From: Pseudomonadota bacterium
GTDB lineage: Bacteria > Desulfobacterota > Desulfobulbia > Desulfobulbales > Desulfobulbaceae
Assembly (NCBI GenBank): GCA_009778235.1
Contig: WRKE01000209.1
Location: 1-6,737, forward strand
Direction: 5' to 3'
DNA length: 6,737 nt
In this document: piece by piece, positions 1 through 6,115 of the stretch
Position numbering within the stretch: the stretch's first letter is position 1
How the letters are laid out: each line of letters opens with the position of its first letter
Notes under the pieces: generated by a model
The model's input: the letters and a program-made list of their open reading frames with translations, nothing else
Databases searched by the model: none
Told to the model about the DNA's origin: nothing
Position numbers and translations under genes: made by a program

Positions 1-116
1 TCTTTGACGGTGGCATCACTTCCCGATTCAGCCGCCCAACATGACCACGCCATGACAAAACCAGCAACAATCACTGCCCAAAAGCACCTTTGTGTGACGA
101 TGGAAAACGTTTTCAT
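1..116 (-). CDS. N-terminus of a Sec-exported protein (partial)
   Basis: Only the first 38 codons are inside the window; the gene continues past position 1. Read leftwards from an ATG at 116-114, the protein begins with a short basic stretch (MKTFSIVTQR), then a hydrophobic core rich in Val, Ala, Phe and Trp, then a small-residue site around WAA before ES. This is the layout of a Sec signal peptide, probably cleaved near residue 29. The start is supported by a strong ribosome-binding site (AAAGGAGAG) just upstream and a sigma-70-like promoter at 161-189. The mature domain is not visible, so the function is unknown: a periplasmic or secreted protein is inferred. It is transcribed away from the TPR lipoprotein gene and may share regulatory DNA with it. 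Confidence 0.7.
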   Translation of the reverse strand, partial: MKTFSIVTQRCFWAVIVAGFVMAWSCWAAESGSDATVK

Positions 117-160
117 GCCTCTCTCCTTTTGACTCAGCAAGATGAACTTATTGACATTTT

Positions 161-189
161 ATGCTACCGGCATCACGATTCAAGGTCAA
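161..189 (-). promoter_or_regulatory. Sigma-70-like promoter for the leftward exported-protein gene
   Basis: On the minus strand, TTGACC (184-189) is separated by exactly 17 bp from TAGCAT (161-166). These match the -35 and -10 consensus at five and four of six positions. Transcription would start near 154 and give a leader of roughly 40 nt that contains the AAAGGAGAG ribosome-binding site before the ATG at 116. This is pattern matching only. Confidence 0.45.
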
Positions 190-249
190 AACAAAAAAAG
201 GAATCCTTCTACTTTTCCCTCTTCTCAGGTACTTTGACCAAAACAAACC

Positions 250-302
250 CTCTTTTGATCCCGTGAAAAAAGAGCCTCGGCCTGGCGGGATTCTCCTTTT
301 TT
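250..302. terminator. Possible terminator/attenuator with a competing stem
   Basis: An A-rich arm (266-274, six A then GAG) can pair with 293-302 (CTC, C, six T) with one bulge. The pairing encloses a GC-rich loop and gives a U-tract ending on the plus strand. The same arm can instead pair through 268-274 with CTCTTTT at 250-256, so the two structures exclude each other. This resembles an intrinsic terminator with an alternative stem, as in attenuators. The stems are short and AT-rich, and no gene to the left runs rightward, so the role is uncertain. Confidence 0.25.
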
Positions 303-345
303 ATTCCTCAAATGTAGCTGATGCGATATAAGAATTAGGAGAACT

Positions 346-367
346 GTTGACGGCTTGGCCCGTCAAC
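346..367. repeat. Perfect 8-bp inverted repeat
   Basis: GTTGACGG (346-353) and CCGTCAAC (360-367) are exact reverse complements around a 6-nt spacer. It could be an operator for a dimeric regulator or an RNA hairpin upstream of the TPR lipoprotein gene. No T-tract follows directly, so it is not a typical intrinsic terminator. Confidence 0.45.
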
Positions 368-605
368 CCATTTTCTGTGCACTATCAGGATACCCCATGA
401 AGTACATCCTGGCCTTTCCCGGACAGGATTCCGAGGTGCTCTGGAATCGTGAGCAAAAGAGCTGAACAACTTCCGCTGTTGGATGTCAGGGCACATATAT
501 TCCACATGGCTGCATATCACATCAAGCGATTGAAATATAAACATGATCCTGGCGTTTATGTCACGGTAAATGTGCGTTTTTCAACAGCTTGCCAGACCAC
601 GTCGC

Positions 606-611
606 GAGGAG
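606..611 (+). promoter_or_regulatory. Ribosome-binding site setting the TPR lipoprotein start
   Basis: GAGGAG lies 7 nt before the ATG at 619. The longer reading from the TTG at 589 would place ten extra residues, including acidic ones, in front of the signal peptide, and would leave this site inside the gene. The ATG start gives a normal lipoprotein signal peptide. Confidence 0.8.
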
Positions 612-618
612 TGAATTT

Positions 619-2907
619 ATGAAATCGAACCGCTTGTCTTTTTTGGCCGTGTTTTCCTCGTTCTTGCTCTGCTCCATGCTTCTTACCGGATGCTCTGGCG
701 AGAAAAACAAAGAAGAGCATTACCAAAAAGCCATGTCCTACCTGCAGGAGCACAAGGACAAAGAGGCCATCATTGAATTGCGCAACGCCATCCAGATCGA
801 TCCCAAATACGCCCAGGCCCGTTACCAGCTAGGCCTGCTTCATCTGAAGAACGGTGATGCGAGCCAGGCCTTTGATGAACTGCAGCGCGCCGCGACCCTC
901 GACCCCCAGAATTTGGATGCCAGGATCAAAACGGCTGAATTCTATATGTTGGGGCAAAAAAAGGATGAGGCCCGCAGTGAGATAGAAAAAGTGCTCAAGC
1001 AGGCCCCTGACAACAAGGATGCCCTGGCGCTGCTTGCCAACCTGGACTTGATTGACGGCAAGGCCGACAGCGCCCTGGCGGCGATCGACAAGGCCATTGT
1101 CGTCTCTGCCAAAGAAGATCGGCTGTATCTGATCAAGGGTCGAATTCTCAGCAGCAAGGGGCAATTCGCGGAAGCGGAGCAGGCCTTTAACAAGGCGCTG
1201 GAATTGGACGGCAAAAAAATAATCAATTTTACCTCACTGACTTCGTTTTATGTTGAACGCAAGGAATTCGACAAGGCGCGGGCCACCCTTGACAAAATGG
1301 CGGCTGCCTTGCCCGATTCTCCCCAACCCTACCTGCAAATGGCCTCCATTGATCTCCTCGAAAACAATGTGGACAAGGCTGAGCAACATTTGCAGCAGGC
1401 ACTGAAAATTGATCCTAAAAACAGCAAGCTGAAAGCTGCGGCCGCTGATTTTTATGTCAAGAAAGGTTCACCTGATCAAGCTGAACAGATGTATAAGGAA
1501 GCCATTGCCTCAGCGGACAAACCAGAGGAATTCGAGGCGCAGTTGGCGAATTTTTACTTTGATTGCGGCAAGCGCGATCAGGCCAAAGAACTACTGGAAA
1601 AGGTGCTCAAGGCCAATGACAAGAATGCCACCGCCACTCTGGTGAAGGCCAAGTTCCTGTTGCTGGACGGAAAAAACCAGGATGCCCTGGATGTGGTCAC
1701 CAATCTGATCCGGAATTATCCCAAGTGGGGCGAGTTGTATTTTGTCAAGGGAGTGGCGCACGGTAATCTCAAGGACATGAAATTGGCCAAGGAAGCCCTG
1801 CTTGAAGCGGTCAGACTCAGCCCCGGATTTGCCAAGGCCCACTCCATGCTCGCGCTCCTGGCACTCCAGGGTGGCGAATTTGACACTGCCAAAAAAGAGG
1901 CATCCACCTCGCTGAAGATCAATCCCCGCGATTTCCAGGCAGCCATGACTCTGGCCAAGGCCGTGTTGTTCTCCAAGGAATTCGACTCCGCGGAGAAGAT
2001 GTTTACCGAACTCAATACCAAGGTGCCGGACAACGTGGAAGTATTGGGCAGCCTCGGCCTGGCCTACATGGGCTTGCGGCAGGAGGCCAAGGCCAAACAG
2101 GCATTTGACAAGGTGATGGCCCTGCAGCCCGATAACGTCAACGCCTTTGCCTTCCTGCTCCAGATTGCCCAGAAACAGGGGACCAAGCAGGAAGAACTGA
2201 TCAAGATGGCCGAGGCGCAGCTTGCCAAGGCACCCAAAAGCGGAGGCCTGCATCTCCTGCTGGCGAATCTGCACCTGCAGGCAAATCAACCGGACAAGGC
2301 CCTTGAACTCTATAAGAAGGTGCAGGAACTTGAGCCGAATAATCCCCAGTCCTATGCTATGAGCGCCATGATTTTTGCCCGGCAGGGCAAGACCGACCAG
2401 GCCATCGCCGGGTTCAAGGATCTTTTGGCCAAACAACCCAAGTCGCTGGGGGCATACATGGGCTTGGGCAGCCTCTACGAACAGAGTGGCAAGGGCGATC
2501 TGGCCAAGGAAGCCTATACCAAAGCCTTGGCGATCAAACCCGATTTTGCTCCGGCGGCCAACAATCTGGCATGGATGATCACCGAAGACAAGGATCCGGA
2601 TCTGGGAGAAGCGTTGCGTCTGGCCATGATCGCCAAACAGCAACAGCCCGACGATGTCCACATTATCGATACCCTTGGCTGGGTGCATTACAAGCGGGGC
2701 TCGTTCAGCCTGGCTCGCAACGAGTTCACTCAGGCGGTTCAGAAGCAGGACAACATGCCGGTGCTCCGCTATCATCTCGCCTTAGCCTTGTATGGCGAGG
2801 GGAAAAAGCAGGAGGCGATCAAGGAGATGGAAAAGACCTTGGCCCAACAACCCTTCAAAGAAAAGGACGAGGCTGAGGCAACCTTGAAAAAATGGCGGAG
2901 TGAATAG
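619..2907 (+). CDS. TPR-repeat lipoprotein, PrsT-like
   Basis: This is a 762-aa protein with an N-terminal lipoprotein signal peptide. A hydrophobic stretch ends in LLTGC, and Cys25 is the predicted lipidated residue. Ser follows the Cys, which by the Lol rule favours the outer membrane, facing the periplasm. Residues 32-747 read as 21 back-to-back tetratricopeptide repeats of 33-36 residues with hardly any linker; a 15-residue charged tail follows. Such solenoids act as protein-binding scaffolds. The TGCSG start, the first repeat with an AIIEL motif, and the C-terminal NNLAW, DPDLGEAL, DTLGW and RYHLALAL motifs resemble PrsT, the TPR lipoprotein of PEP-CTERM/exosortase systems. PrsT proteins are usually longer, near 900 aa, and no exosortase gene is in view, so the link is inferred. 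It could also be a general envelope assembly or polysaccharide-export TPR protein. The hpt start lies 27 bp downstream, suggesting an operon. Confidence 0.9.
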   Translation: MKSNRLSFLAVFSSFLLCSMLLTGCSGEKNKEEHYQKAMSYLQEHKDKEAIIELRNAIQIDPKYAQARYQLGLLHLKNGDASQAFDELQRAATLDPQNLDARIKTAEFYMLGQKKDEARSEIEKVLKQAPDNKDALALLANLDLIDGKADSALAAIDKAIVVSAKEDRLYLIKGRILSSKGQFAEAEQAFNKALELDGKKIINFTSLTSFYVERKEFDKARATLDKMAAALPDSPQPYLQMASIDLLENNVDKAEQHLQQALKIDPKNSKLKAAAADFYVKKGSPDQAEQMYKEAIASADKPEEFEAQLANFYFDCGKRDQAKELLEKVLKANDKNATATLVKAKFLLLDGKNQDALDVVTNLIRNYPKWGELYFVKGVAHGNLKDMKLAKEALLEAVRLSPGFAKAHSMLALLALQGGEFDTAKKEASTSLKINPRDFQAAMTLAKAVLFSKEFDSAEKMFTELNTKVPDNVEVLGSLGLAYMGLRQEAKAKQAFDKVMALQPDNVNAFAFLLQIAQKQGTKQEELIKMAEAQLAKAPKSGGLHLLLANLHLQANQPDKALELYKKVQELEPNNPQSYAMSAMIFARQGKTDQAIAGFKDLLAKQPKSLGAYMGLGSLYEQSGKGDLAKEAYTKALAIKPDFAPAANNLAWMITEDKDPDLGEALRLAMIAKQQQPDDVHIIDTLGWVHYKRGSFSLARNEFTQAVQKQDNMPVLRYHLALALYGEGKKQEAIKEMEKTLAQQPFKEKDEAEATLKKWRSE

Positions 2908-2934
2908 AAAAAATCGCGCAGACAGGGCAATGGC

Positions 2935-3462
2935 ATGACAACATCGCACCCTGGACAGGAACTGATCTTAAGTTCCGATCAGATTCAGGGTCGCGTCCAG
3001 GAAATCGGCCGGCAGATCACCCGGGATTATCAGAACAAAAAACTGGTTCTCCTGGGTGTGCTCAACGGTGCCTTTATCTTTGCCGCTGACCTGTGCCGTG
3101 CCATTGTCCTTGACCTTGAAGTCGATTTCATCAGGGTCGCCAGTTATGGCGCCTCCACGGTCTCCTCGGGAGCCATCCGCCTGCTCCAGGAACCTGGCAT
3201 TGATCTGGCCGGCAAGGATGTGCTGCTGGTGGAAGACATTGTCGATACCGGCACCACCATGGCTTGGCTGCGGGATCACTTCCGGCAAAGCCCGGCGCGT
3301 TCGGTGCGCGTCTGTTCCCTTATCGACAAGAAAGAGCGGAGAACCGTGCCGGTTACGGTCGATTACCCCGGTTTTGATCTCGACCGTGGCTTTCTGGTCG
3401 GATACGGTCTGGACTGTGCGGAACAATACCGCAATCTTCCCGCAATTTATTCGCTGAAGTAG
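2935..3462 (+). CDS. hpt: Hypoxanthine phosphoribosyltransferase
   Basis: This 175-aa protein has the usual length of bacterial hypoxanthine (guanine) phosphoribosyltransferases. These cytosolic salvage enzymes join hypoxanthine or guanine to PRPP to give IMP or GMP. The PRPP-binding motif is intact at residues 97-108 (LLVEDIVDTGTT), with the acidic pair Glu100-Asp101 and Asp104. The VLNGAFIFAADL segment (42-53) and SYGAST (70-75, flexible loop) are typical. So are LIDKKERR (129-136) with the purine-contacting Lys, and the C-terminal FLVGYGLD with EQYRNLP. The ATG at 2935 has only a weak AGGG upstream, so translation may rely partly on coupling to the TPR gene that ends 27 bp earlier. The elbB start is 25 bp downstream. 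Substrate preference between hypoxanthine and guanine cannot be told from sequence alone. Confidence 0.95.
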   Translation: MTTSHPGQELILSSDQIQGRVQEIGRQITRDYQNKKLVLLGVLNGAFIFAADLCRAIVLDLEVDFIRVASYGASTVSSGAIRLLQEPGIDLAGKDVLLVEDIVDTGTTMAWLRDHFRQSPARSVRVCSLIDKKERRTVPVTVDYPGFDLDRGFLVGYGLDCAEQYRNLPAIYSLK

Positions 3463-3487
3463 ACTAACCTGCTCAAAAGGAGATGTT

Positions 3488-4144
3488 ATGCGGAAGAAAA
3501 ATTTTGCCGTCATTCTCTCGGGCTGCGGCCATCAAGATGGCGCCGAAATCCATGAGGCTACCCTCGCCCTTTGGGCAATTCACAAAAACGGGGCGGATTT
3601 TCAGTGCTATGCGCCCGACATCAAGCAACATCACGTGCTCAACCACATCACCGGGCAGGAGATGAGCGAAAAACGCAACGTCTTGATCGAATCGGCCCGT
3701 ATCGCCAGAGGCAAGATCGCCGCGCTCGCCACCTTTGCCCCTGGATCGGCCGACGGCCTGGTGATTCCCGGCGGTTTTGGCGCGGCCAAAAATCTGAGCA
3801 GCTACGCCTTCGACGGCACCCAATGCACAGTGAACCCCGATGTGGTCGCGGCCATCAAGGCCATGCATGGAGCCGGCAAGCCCATCGGCGCCCTGTGCAT
3901 CGCCCCGGTCATCCTGGCCAAGGTACTGGGCAATGTCCACCTGACCATAGGCCAGGACCAAGGCACCGCCGACAACCTCAAGGCCATGGGCGCCCGGCAT
4001 CAGCCAACCATGCAGGGTGAAATCGCCATTGACTGGGAGCAGAAAATCGTCAGCACCCCCTGCTACATGCTCAATTCCCGGATTGATCAGATCGCCGAAG
4101 GCGCCGACAATCTGATCAAGGCGATGATGGAAATGATGGTCTGA
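3488..4144 (+). CDS. elbB: ElbB, DJ-1/PfpI-type isoprenoid-biosynthesis/glyoxalase protein
   Basis: This 218-aa protein matches Escherichia coli ElbB (217 aa) closely in length and motifs as I remember them. SGCG and DGAEIHEA lie at residues 11-24, NHITGQEM at 52-59, RNVLIESARI at 63-72, and the block around IPGGFGAAKNLS at 93-104. KPIGALCIAP (131-140) carries the nucleophile-elbow Cys137, and LTIG is at 152-155. The family has a class I glutamine-amidotransferase/DJ-1 fold. It was linked genetically to isoprenoid synthesis, and E. coli ElbB has been reported to have weak glyoxalase activity; the physiological substrate is unclear. The start is set by AAAAGGAG upstream of the ATG. The gene lies 25 bp after hpt, probably in one transcript, and is followed by a 151-bp gap with a strong hairpin before htpX. 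Confidence 0.95.
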   Translation: MRKKNFAVILSGCGHQDGAEIHEATLALWAIHKNGADFQCYAPDIKQHHVLNHITGQEMSEKRNVLIESARIARGKIAALATFAPGSADGLVIPGGFGAAKNLSSYAFDGTQCTVNPDVVAAIKAMHGAGKPIGALCIAPVILAKVLGNVHLTIGQDQGTADNLKAMGARHQPTMQGEIAIDWEQKIVSTPCYMLNSRIDQIAEGADNLIKAMMEMMV

Positions 4145-4176
4145 CCCCCTCCCCTCTTCCTCTCGACAACGATCAC

Positions 4177-4204
4177 GACGGGGCGGGTTTTGCGCTGCCC
4201 CGTC
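4177..4204. terminator. Strong GC hairpin between elbB and htpX
   Basis: GACGGGGCGG (4177-4186) pairs with CTGCCCCGTC (4195-4204) as a 10-bp stem with one G-U pair and an 8-nt loop. It sits 33 nt after the elbB stop codon, where a terminator or 3' mRNA-stabilising hairpin is expected. No T-tract follows, so it is not a classical intrinsic terminator. Its right arm ends directly at the putative htpX -35 element. Confidence 0.5.
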
Positions 4205-4232
4205 TTGACGGCAACCGACAGCGGCTTATCGT
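4205..4232 (+). promoter_or_regulatory. Sigma-70-like promoter for htpX
   Basis: TTGACG (4205-4210) and TATCGT (4227-4232) are separated by 16 bp and match the -35 and -10 consensus at five and four of six positions. Transcription would start near 4239-4240 and give a leader of about 56 nt. I see no sigma-32-type CCCCAT box, although htpX is heat-inducible in E. coli. Confidence 0.45.
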
Positions 4233-4295
4233 TTAGGCCAACCGCCAAAACGAAAACCTCCGCCCCGGCACCAACCCAAGAGAGAGGATACCCCC

Positions 4296-5135
4296 ATGAA
4301 CACCGCAAAAACTTTCATGCTCATGGCGGCGCTGACCGCCCTGTTCATGATTGCCGGCCAGGCGATGGGCGGCCAGCAAGGCATGATCATCGCCCTGTTG
4401 CTGGCCCTTGGCCTGAACTTTTTCGCCTACTGGAATTCGGACAAGATGGCCCTGGCCATGAATCATGCCCGCGAGGTTTCTCCCGGCCAGGCGCATGATC
4501 TGCATGCGCTGGTGGCCGGATTGGCAGCCCGGGCCGGGCTCCCCAAGCCCAAGGTCTACGTGATCGATCAGCCAACCCCCAACGCCTTTGCCACCGGCCG
4601 CGATCCGGAACACGCCGCGGTGGCGGTCACCACTGGTCTGCTGCAGGCGCTGGATCGTTATGAACTCGAAGGCGTCATTGCCCATGAACTGGGCCATATC
4701 AAAAACCGGGACATTCTCATCGGCTCAATTGCCGCGGTCATGGCGGGCGCGATCTCCTACCTGGCCACCATGGCCCAATGGGCGATGCTGTTCGGCGGCG
4801 GCCGGAGCAACGATGAGGGAGGAGGAGGCAACCCCTTGGCGCTGCTGGTGACCATGCTGGTGGCGCCCCTGGCCGCGACACTGATCCAAATGGCCATCTC
4901 CCGGGGGCGCGAATACATGGCCGATGCCACCGGCGCCGAAATCTGCGGGCATCCCAAAGCCCTGGCCAGCGCCCTGAACAAACTCGCCCATTACAATGCC
5001 CGGCAACCGATGGAAGTCAACCCGGCGTCCGCCCAAATGTATATCGTCAACCCGCTCAGCGCTGGCACCGTTGCCAACCTGTTCTCTACCCATCCTCCCA
5101 TGGAGGAACGGATCCGGCGCCTGCTCTCGATGTAG
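4296..5135 (+). CDS. htpX: HtpX, membrane zinc metalloprotease (M48B)
   Basis: This 279-aa integral membrane protease has the expected family length. HtpX degrades misfolded or damaged inner-membrane proteins with the active site facing the cytoplasm, partly overlapping FtsH in role. Two hydrophobic segments lie near the N-terminus (about 6-24 and 28-46). The zinc motif HELGH is at 130-134, with Glu131 as catalytic base and His130/His134 as ligands. It is followed by hydrophobic segments at about 140-166 and 180-200. REYMAD at 205-210 supplies the third zinc ligand, Glu206. Other hallmarks are PTPNAFATG (93-101), a Gly-rich loop (167-178), and STHPP (264-268) near the C-terminus. An AGAGAGGA ribosome-binding site precedes the ATG. 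The gene appears to have its own promoter and converges with the TIM-like gene, leaving 37 bp between stop codons. Confidence 0.96.
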   Translation: MNTAKTFMLMAALTALFMIAGQAMGGQQGMIIALLLALGLNFFAYWNSDKMALAMNHAREVSPGQAHDLHALVAGLAARAGLPKPKVYVIDQPTPNAFATGRDPEHAAVAVTTGLLQALDRYELEGVIAHELGHIKNRDILIGSIAAVMAGAISYLATMAQWAMLFGGGRSNDEGGGGNPLALLVTMLVAPLAATLIQMAISRGREYMADATGAEICGHPKALASALNKLAHYNARQPMEVNPASAQMYIVNPLSAGTVANLFSTHPPMEERIRRLLSM

Positions 5136-5172
5136 CATCACCCGGAAGCGGCCAAAACTAAGCCGCAGCTCC

Positions 5173-5853
5173 TCACAACCGGTTGACCAAGGCTCCAAAG
5201 GCAGCGCCATCCAAACACCCCTGGCCCATCATGATCCCGCTTAGTCCCGGCAGCCGCCAGAGGTGTGGGCCGTTCTCGGCAGTCCCCCCGCCGCCGTAAA
5301 GCACCGGCCGGTTATCCGTCTTCTTGGCGATCTGCGGCAGGATGGCGGCAATATCCGACTCGCCTCTGGCCATCTCGAAGCTGCCCGGGGTGTCGGGCGT
5401 ATAGGCCCAGATCAGCCGGGCCAGCTCATCCGCCGCCATGGCGGCGGTCTGCGGGATCAGCAGCTCCCGATCGATGCACACGATCGGATGCAGATCTTCC
5501 GCCAGGGATTCATAGGCCTGCCGGGCCACATCCTGCACGGTCTCACGGAAGTAGCGGCGCCGCTCCCGATGGCCGAGCAGGGTGTATTGCGCCAGGCCGC
5601 GCAACCAGGCCGCCGGAATCGTCCCGGTATAATTGCCCTGGGGATAGGAGGACACCCCCTGGCTGGCCAAACTCACCCCGGCCAGCGGCTGCATCCAGCC
5701 GGCAACCCGTTCCAGGACAAGAAACGGCACCGCCACCACCACCTCCAGATCGGGCCGCGGCCGATAGACCCCGGCAAAGGCCTCGCACCATCGGCGGGCC
5801 TTATCGGGCGACAAATTGGCCTTCCAGTTCGCCACCACCCTTTTTTTCTGCAT
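5173..5853 (-). CDS. Triose-phosphate isomerase family protein lacking the catalytic Glu
   Basis: This 226-aa protein is clearly homologous to triose-phosphate isomerase (TIM). That glycolytic enzyme interconverts dihydroxyacetone phosphate and glyceraldehyde 3-phosphate, and is usually about 250 aa. ANWKAN (8-13) keeps Asn9 and the catalytic Lys11, and LLGHRERR (92-99) keeps the electrophile His95 and Glu97. LYGGGG (185-190) and MGQGCLDG (209-216) replace the phosphate-binding GGS and GGASL motifs. At the family's AYEP motif this protein reads AYTP (150-153): Thr152 (codon 5398-5400) stands where the catalytic base Glu is expected, and the following lid loop is shortened. The residue after His95 is Arg instead of Ser. 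It may therefore be a weak or repurposed TIM-barrel protein, with a standard tpiA elsewhere; this is inference. The start has a textbook AGGAGG 7 nt upstream. It is the last gene of the leftward group, 53 bp after the small membrane protein. Confidence 0.85.
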   Translation of the reverse strand: MQKKRVVANWKANLSPDKARRWCEAFAGVYRPRPDLEVVVAVPFLVLERVAGWMQPLAGVSLASQGVSSYPQGNYTGTIPAAWLRGLAQYTLLGHRERRRYFRETVQDVARQAYESLAEDLHPIVCIDRELLIPQTAAMAADELARLIWAYTPDTPGSFEMARGESDIAAILPQIAKKTDNRPVLYGGGGTAENGPHLWRLPGLSGIMMGQGCLDGAAFGALVNRL

Positions 5854-5906
5854 CGCCTTTCCTCCTGGCTGACAACAGCAATGGATACGGCCTTATCCTT
5901 ATCCGG

Positions 5907-6101
5907 TCAATATCCCTTACCAGACCGCTCCCCACGGTGCAGCCAGTCACGGTCAAGCTGCCGGACCGGCGGCGCCTCACGGTTTAACTCGGTTTCTGCC
6001 ACCCGCTCCTTTCCGCCCCAAAAGGCCACCAAGGCGCCAATCACCCCCAACAGCAACACCAGCAGTCCCAAGACACGCAAGATCAACCGTGGTTTTCCCA
6101 T
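5907..6101 (-). CDS. Small single-pass membrane protein, unknown function
   Basis: This 64-aa protein has a short basic N-terminus (MGKPRLILR), one hydrophobic helix at about 7-28 rich in Leu, Val and Gly, and a charged hydrophilic tail of about 36 residues ending in GKGY. By the positive-inside rule the N-terminus is cytoplasmic and the tail periplasmic; an uncleaved anchor seems more likely than a signal peptide. I recognise no family. The ATG at 6101 is chosen because an AAGGGGG site lies just upstream. A longer reading from a TTG at 6122 would overlap the end of the DUF167 gene by 7 bp and add seven residues. It lies 14 bp after the DUF167 gene and 53 bp before the TIM-like gene, so it is probably co-transcribed with both. 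It could be a chance frame, but its spacing, ribosome-binding site and helix argue for a real gene. Confidence 0.65.
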   Translation of the reverse strand: MGKPRLILRVLGLLVLLLGVIGALVAFWGGKERVAETELNREAPPVRQLDRDWLHRGERSGKGY

Positions 6102-6105
6102 GGCG

Positions 6106-6112
6106 CCCCCTT
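6106..6112 (-). promoter_or_regulatory. Ribosome-binding site of the small membrane protein
   Basis: AAGGGGG on the minus strand lies 4 nt before the ATG at 6101 and just after the DUF167 stop codon (6116-6118). It favours this ATG over the upstream TTG at 6122. Confidence 0.5.
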
Positions 6113-6115
6113 TTT

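Larger units (their letters stand above)
117..618. other. Divergent intergenic region with hairpins, no recognised gene
   Basis: About 500 bp separate the divergent exported-protein and TPR-lipoprotein genes, and the stretch is visibly AT-richer than the coding DNA. It holds the leftward promoter, a terminator-like hairpin at 266-302 with a competing stem, a perfect 8-bp hairpin at 346-367, and six TTGAC/GTCAA pentamers between 129 and 366. A 22-codon ATG frame with an AGGA motif upstream lies at 397-465 but is too short to call. Possible rightward promoter elements are a perfect TTGACA at 151-156 with a poor -10, and TATAAA at 536-541 with a poor -35; neither is convincing. No tRNA, known riboswitch or mobile-element end was recognised. 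Confidence 0.6.

Noticed and set aside
335..544. Minus-strand 69-codon frame in the intergenic region
   Set aside because: No recognised motif or convincing ribosome-binding site was seen. It overlaps the hairpin at 346-367 and looks like a chance frame.
589..618. Upstream TTG start for the TPR lipoprotein
   Set aside because: The ATG at 619 has GAGGAG at ideal spacing and gives a normal lipoprotein signal peptide.
117..618. Sigma-54 promoter (GG-N10-GC) upstream of the PrsT-like gene, as might be expected for a PrsR-controlled gene
   Set aside because: Candidate TGG and GC pairs on both strands were checked by eye and none had the required spacing.
1591..2775. Long minus-strand open frame (394 codons) opposite the TPR lipoprotein gene
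   Set aside because: It is the antisense shadow of a repetitive gene with biased codons. The translation shows no recognisable domain, while the plus strand has 21 clear TPRs.
5136..5172. GCGGC/GCCGC inverted repeat between the convergent htpX and TIM-like genes
   Set aside because: Only 5 bp of stem and no T-tract on either strand. Too weak to call a bidirectional terminator, though one might be expected here.
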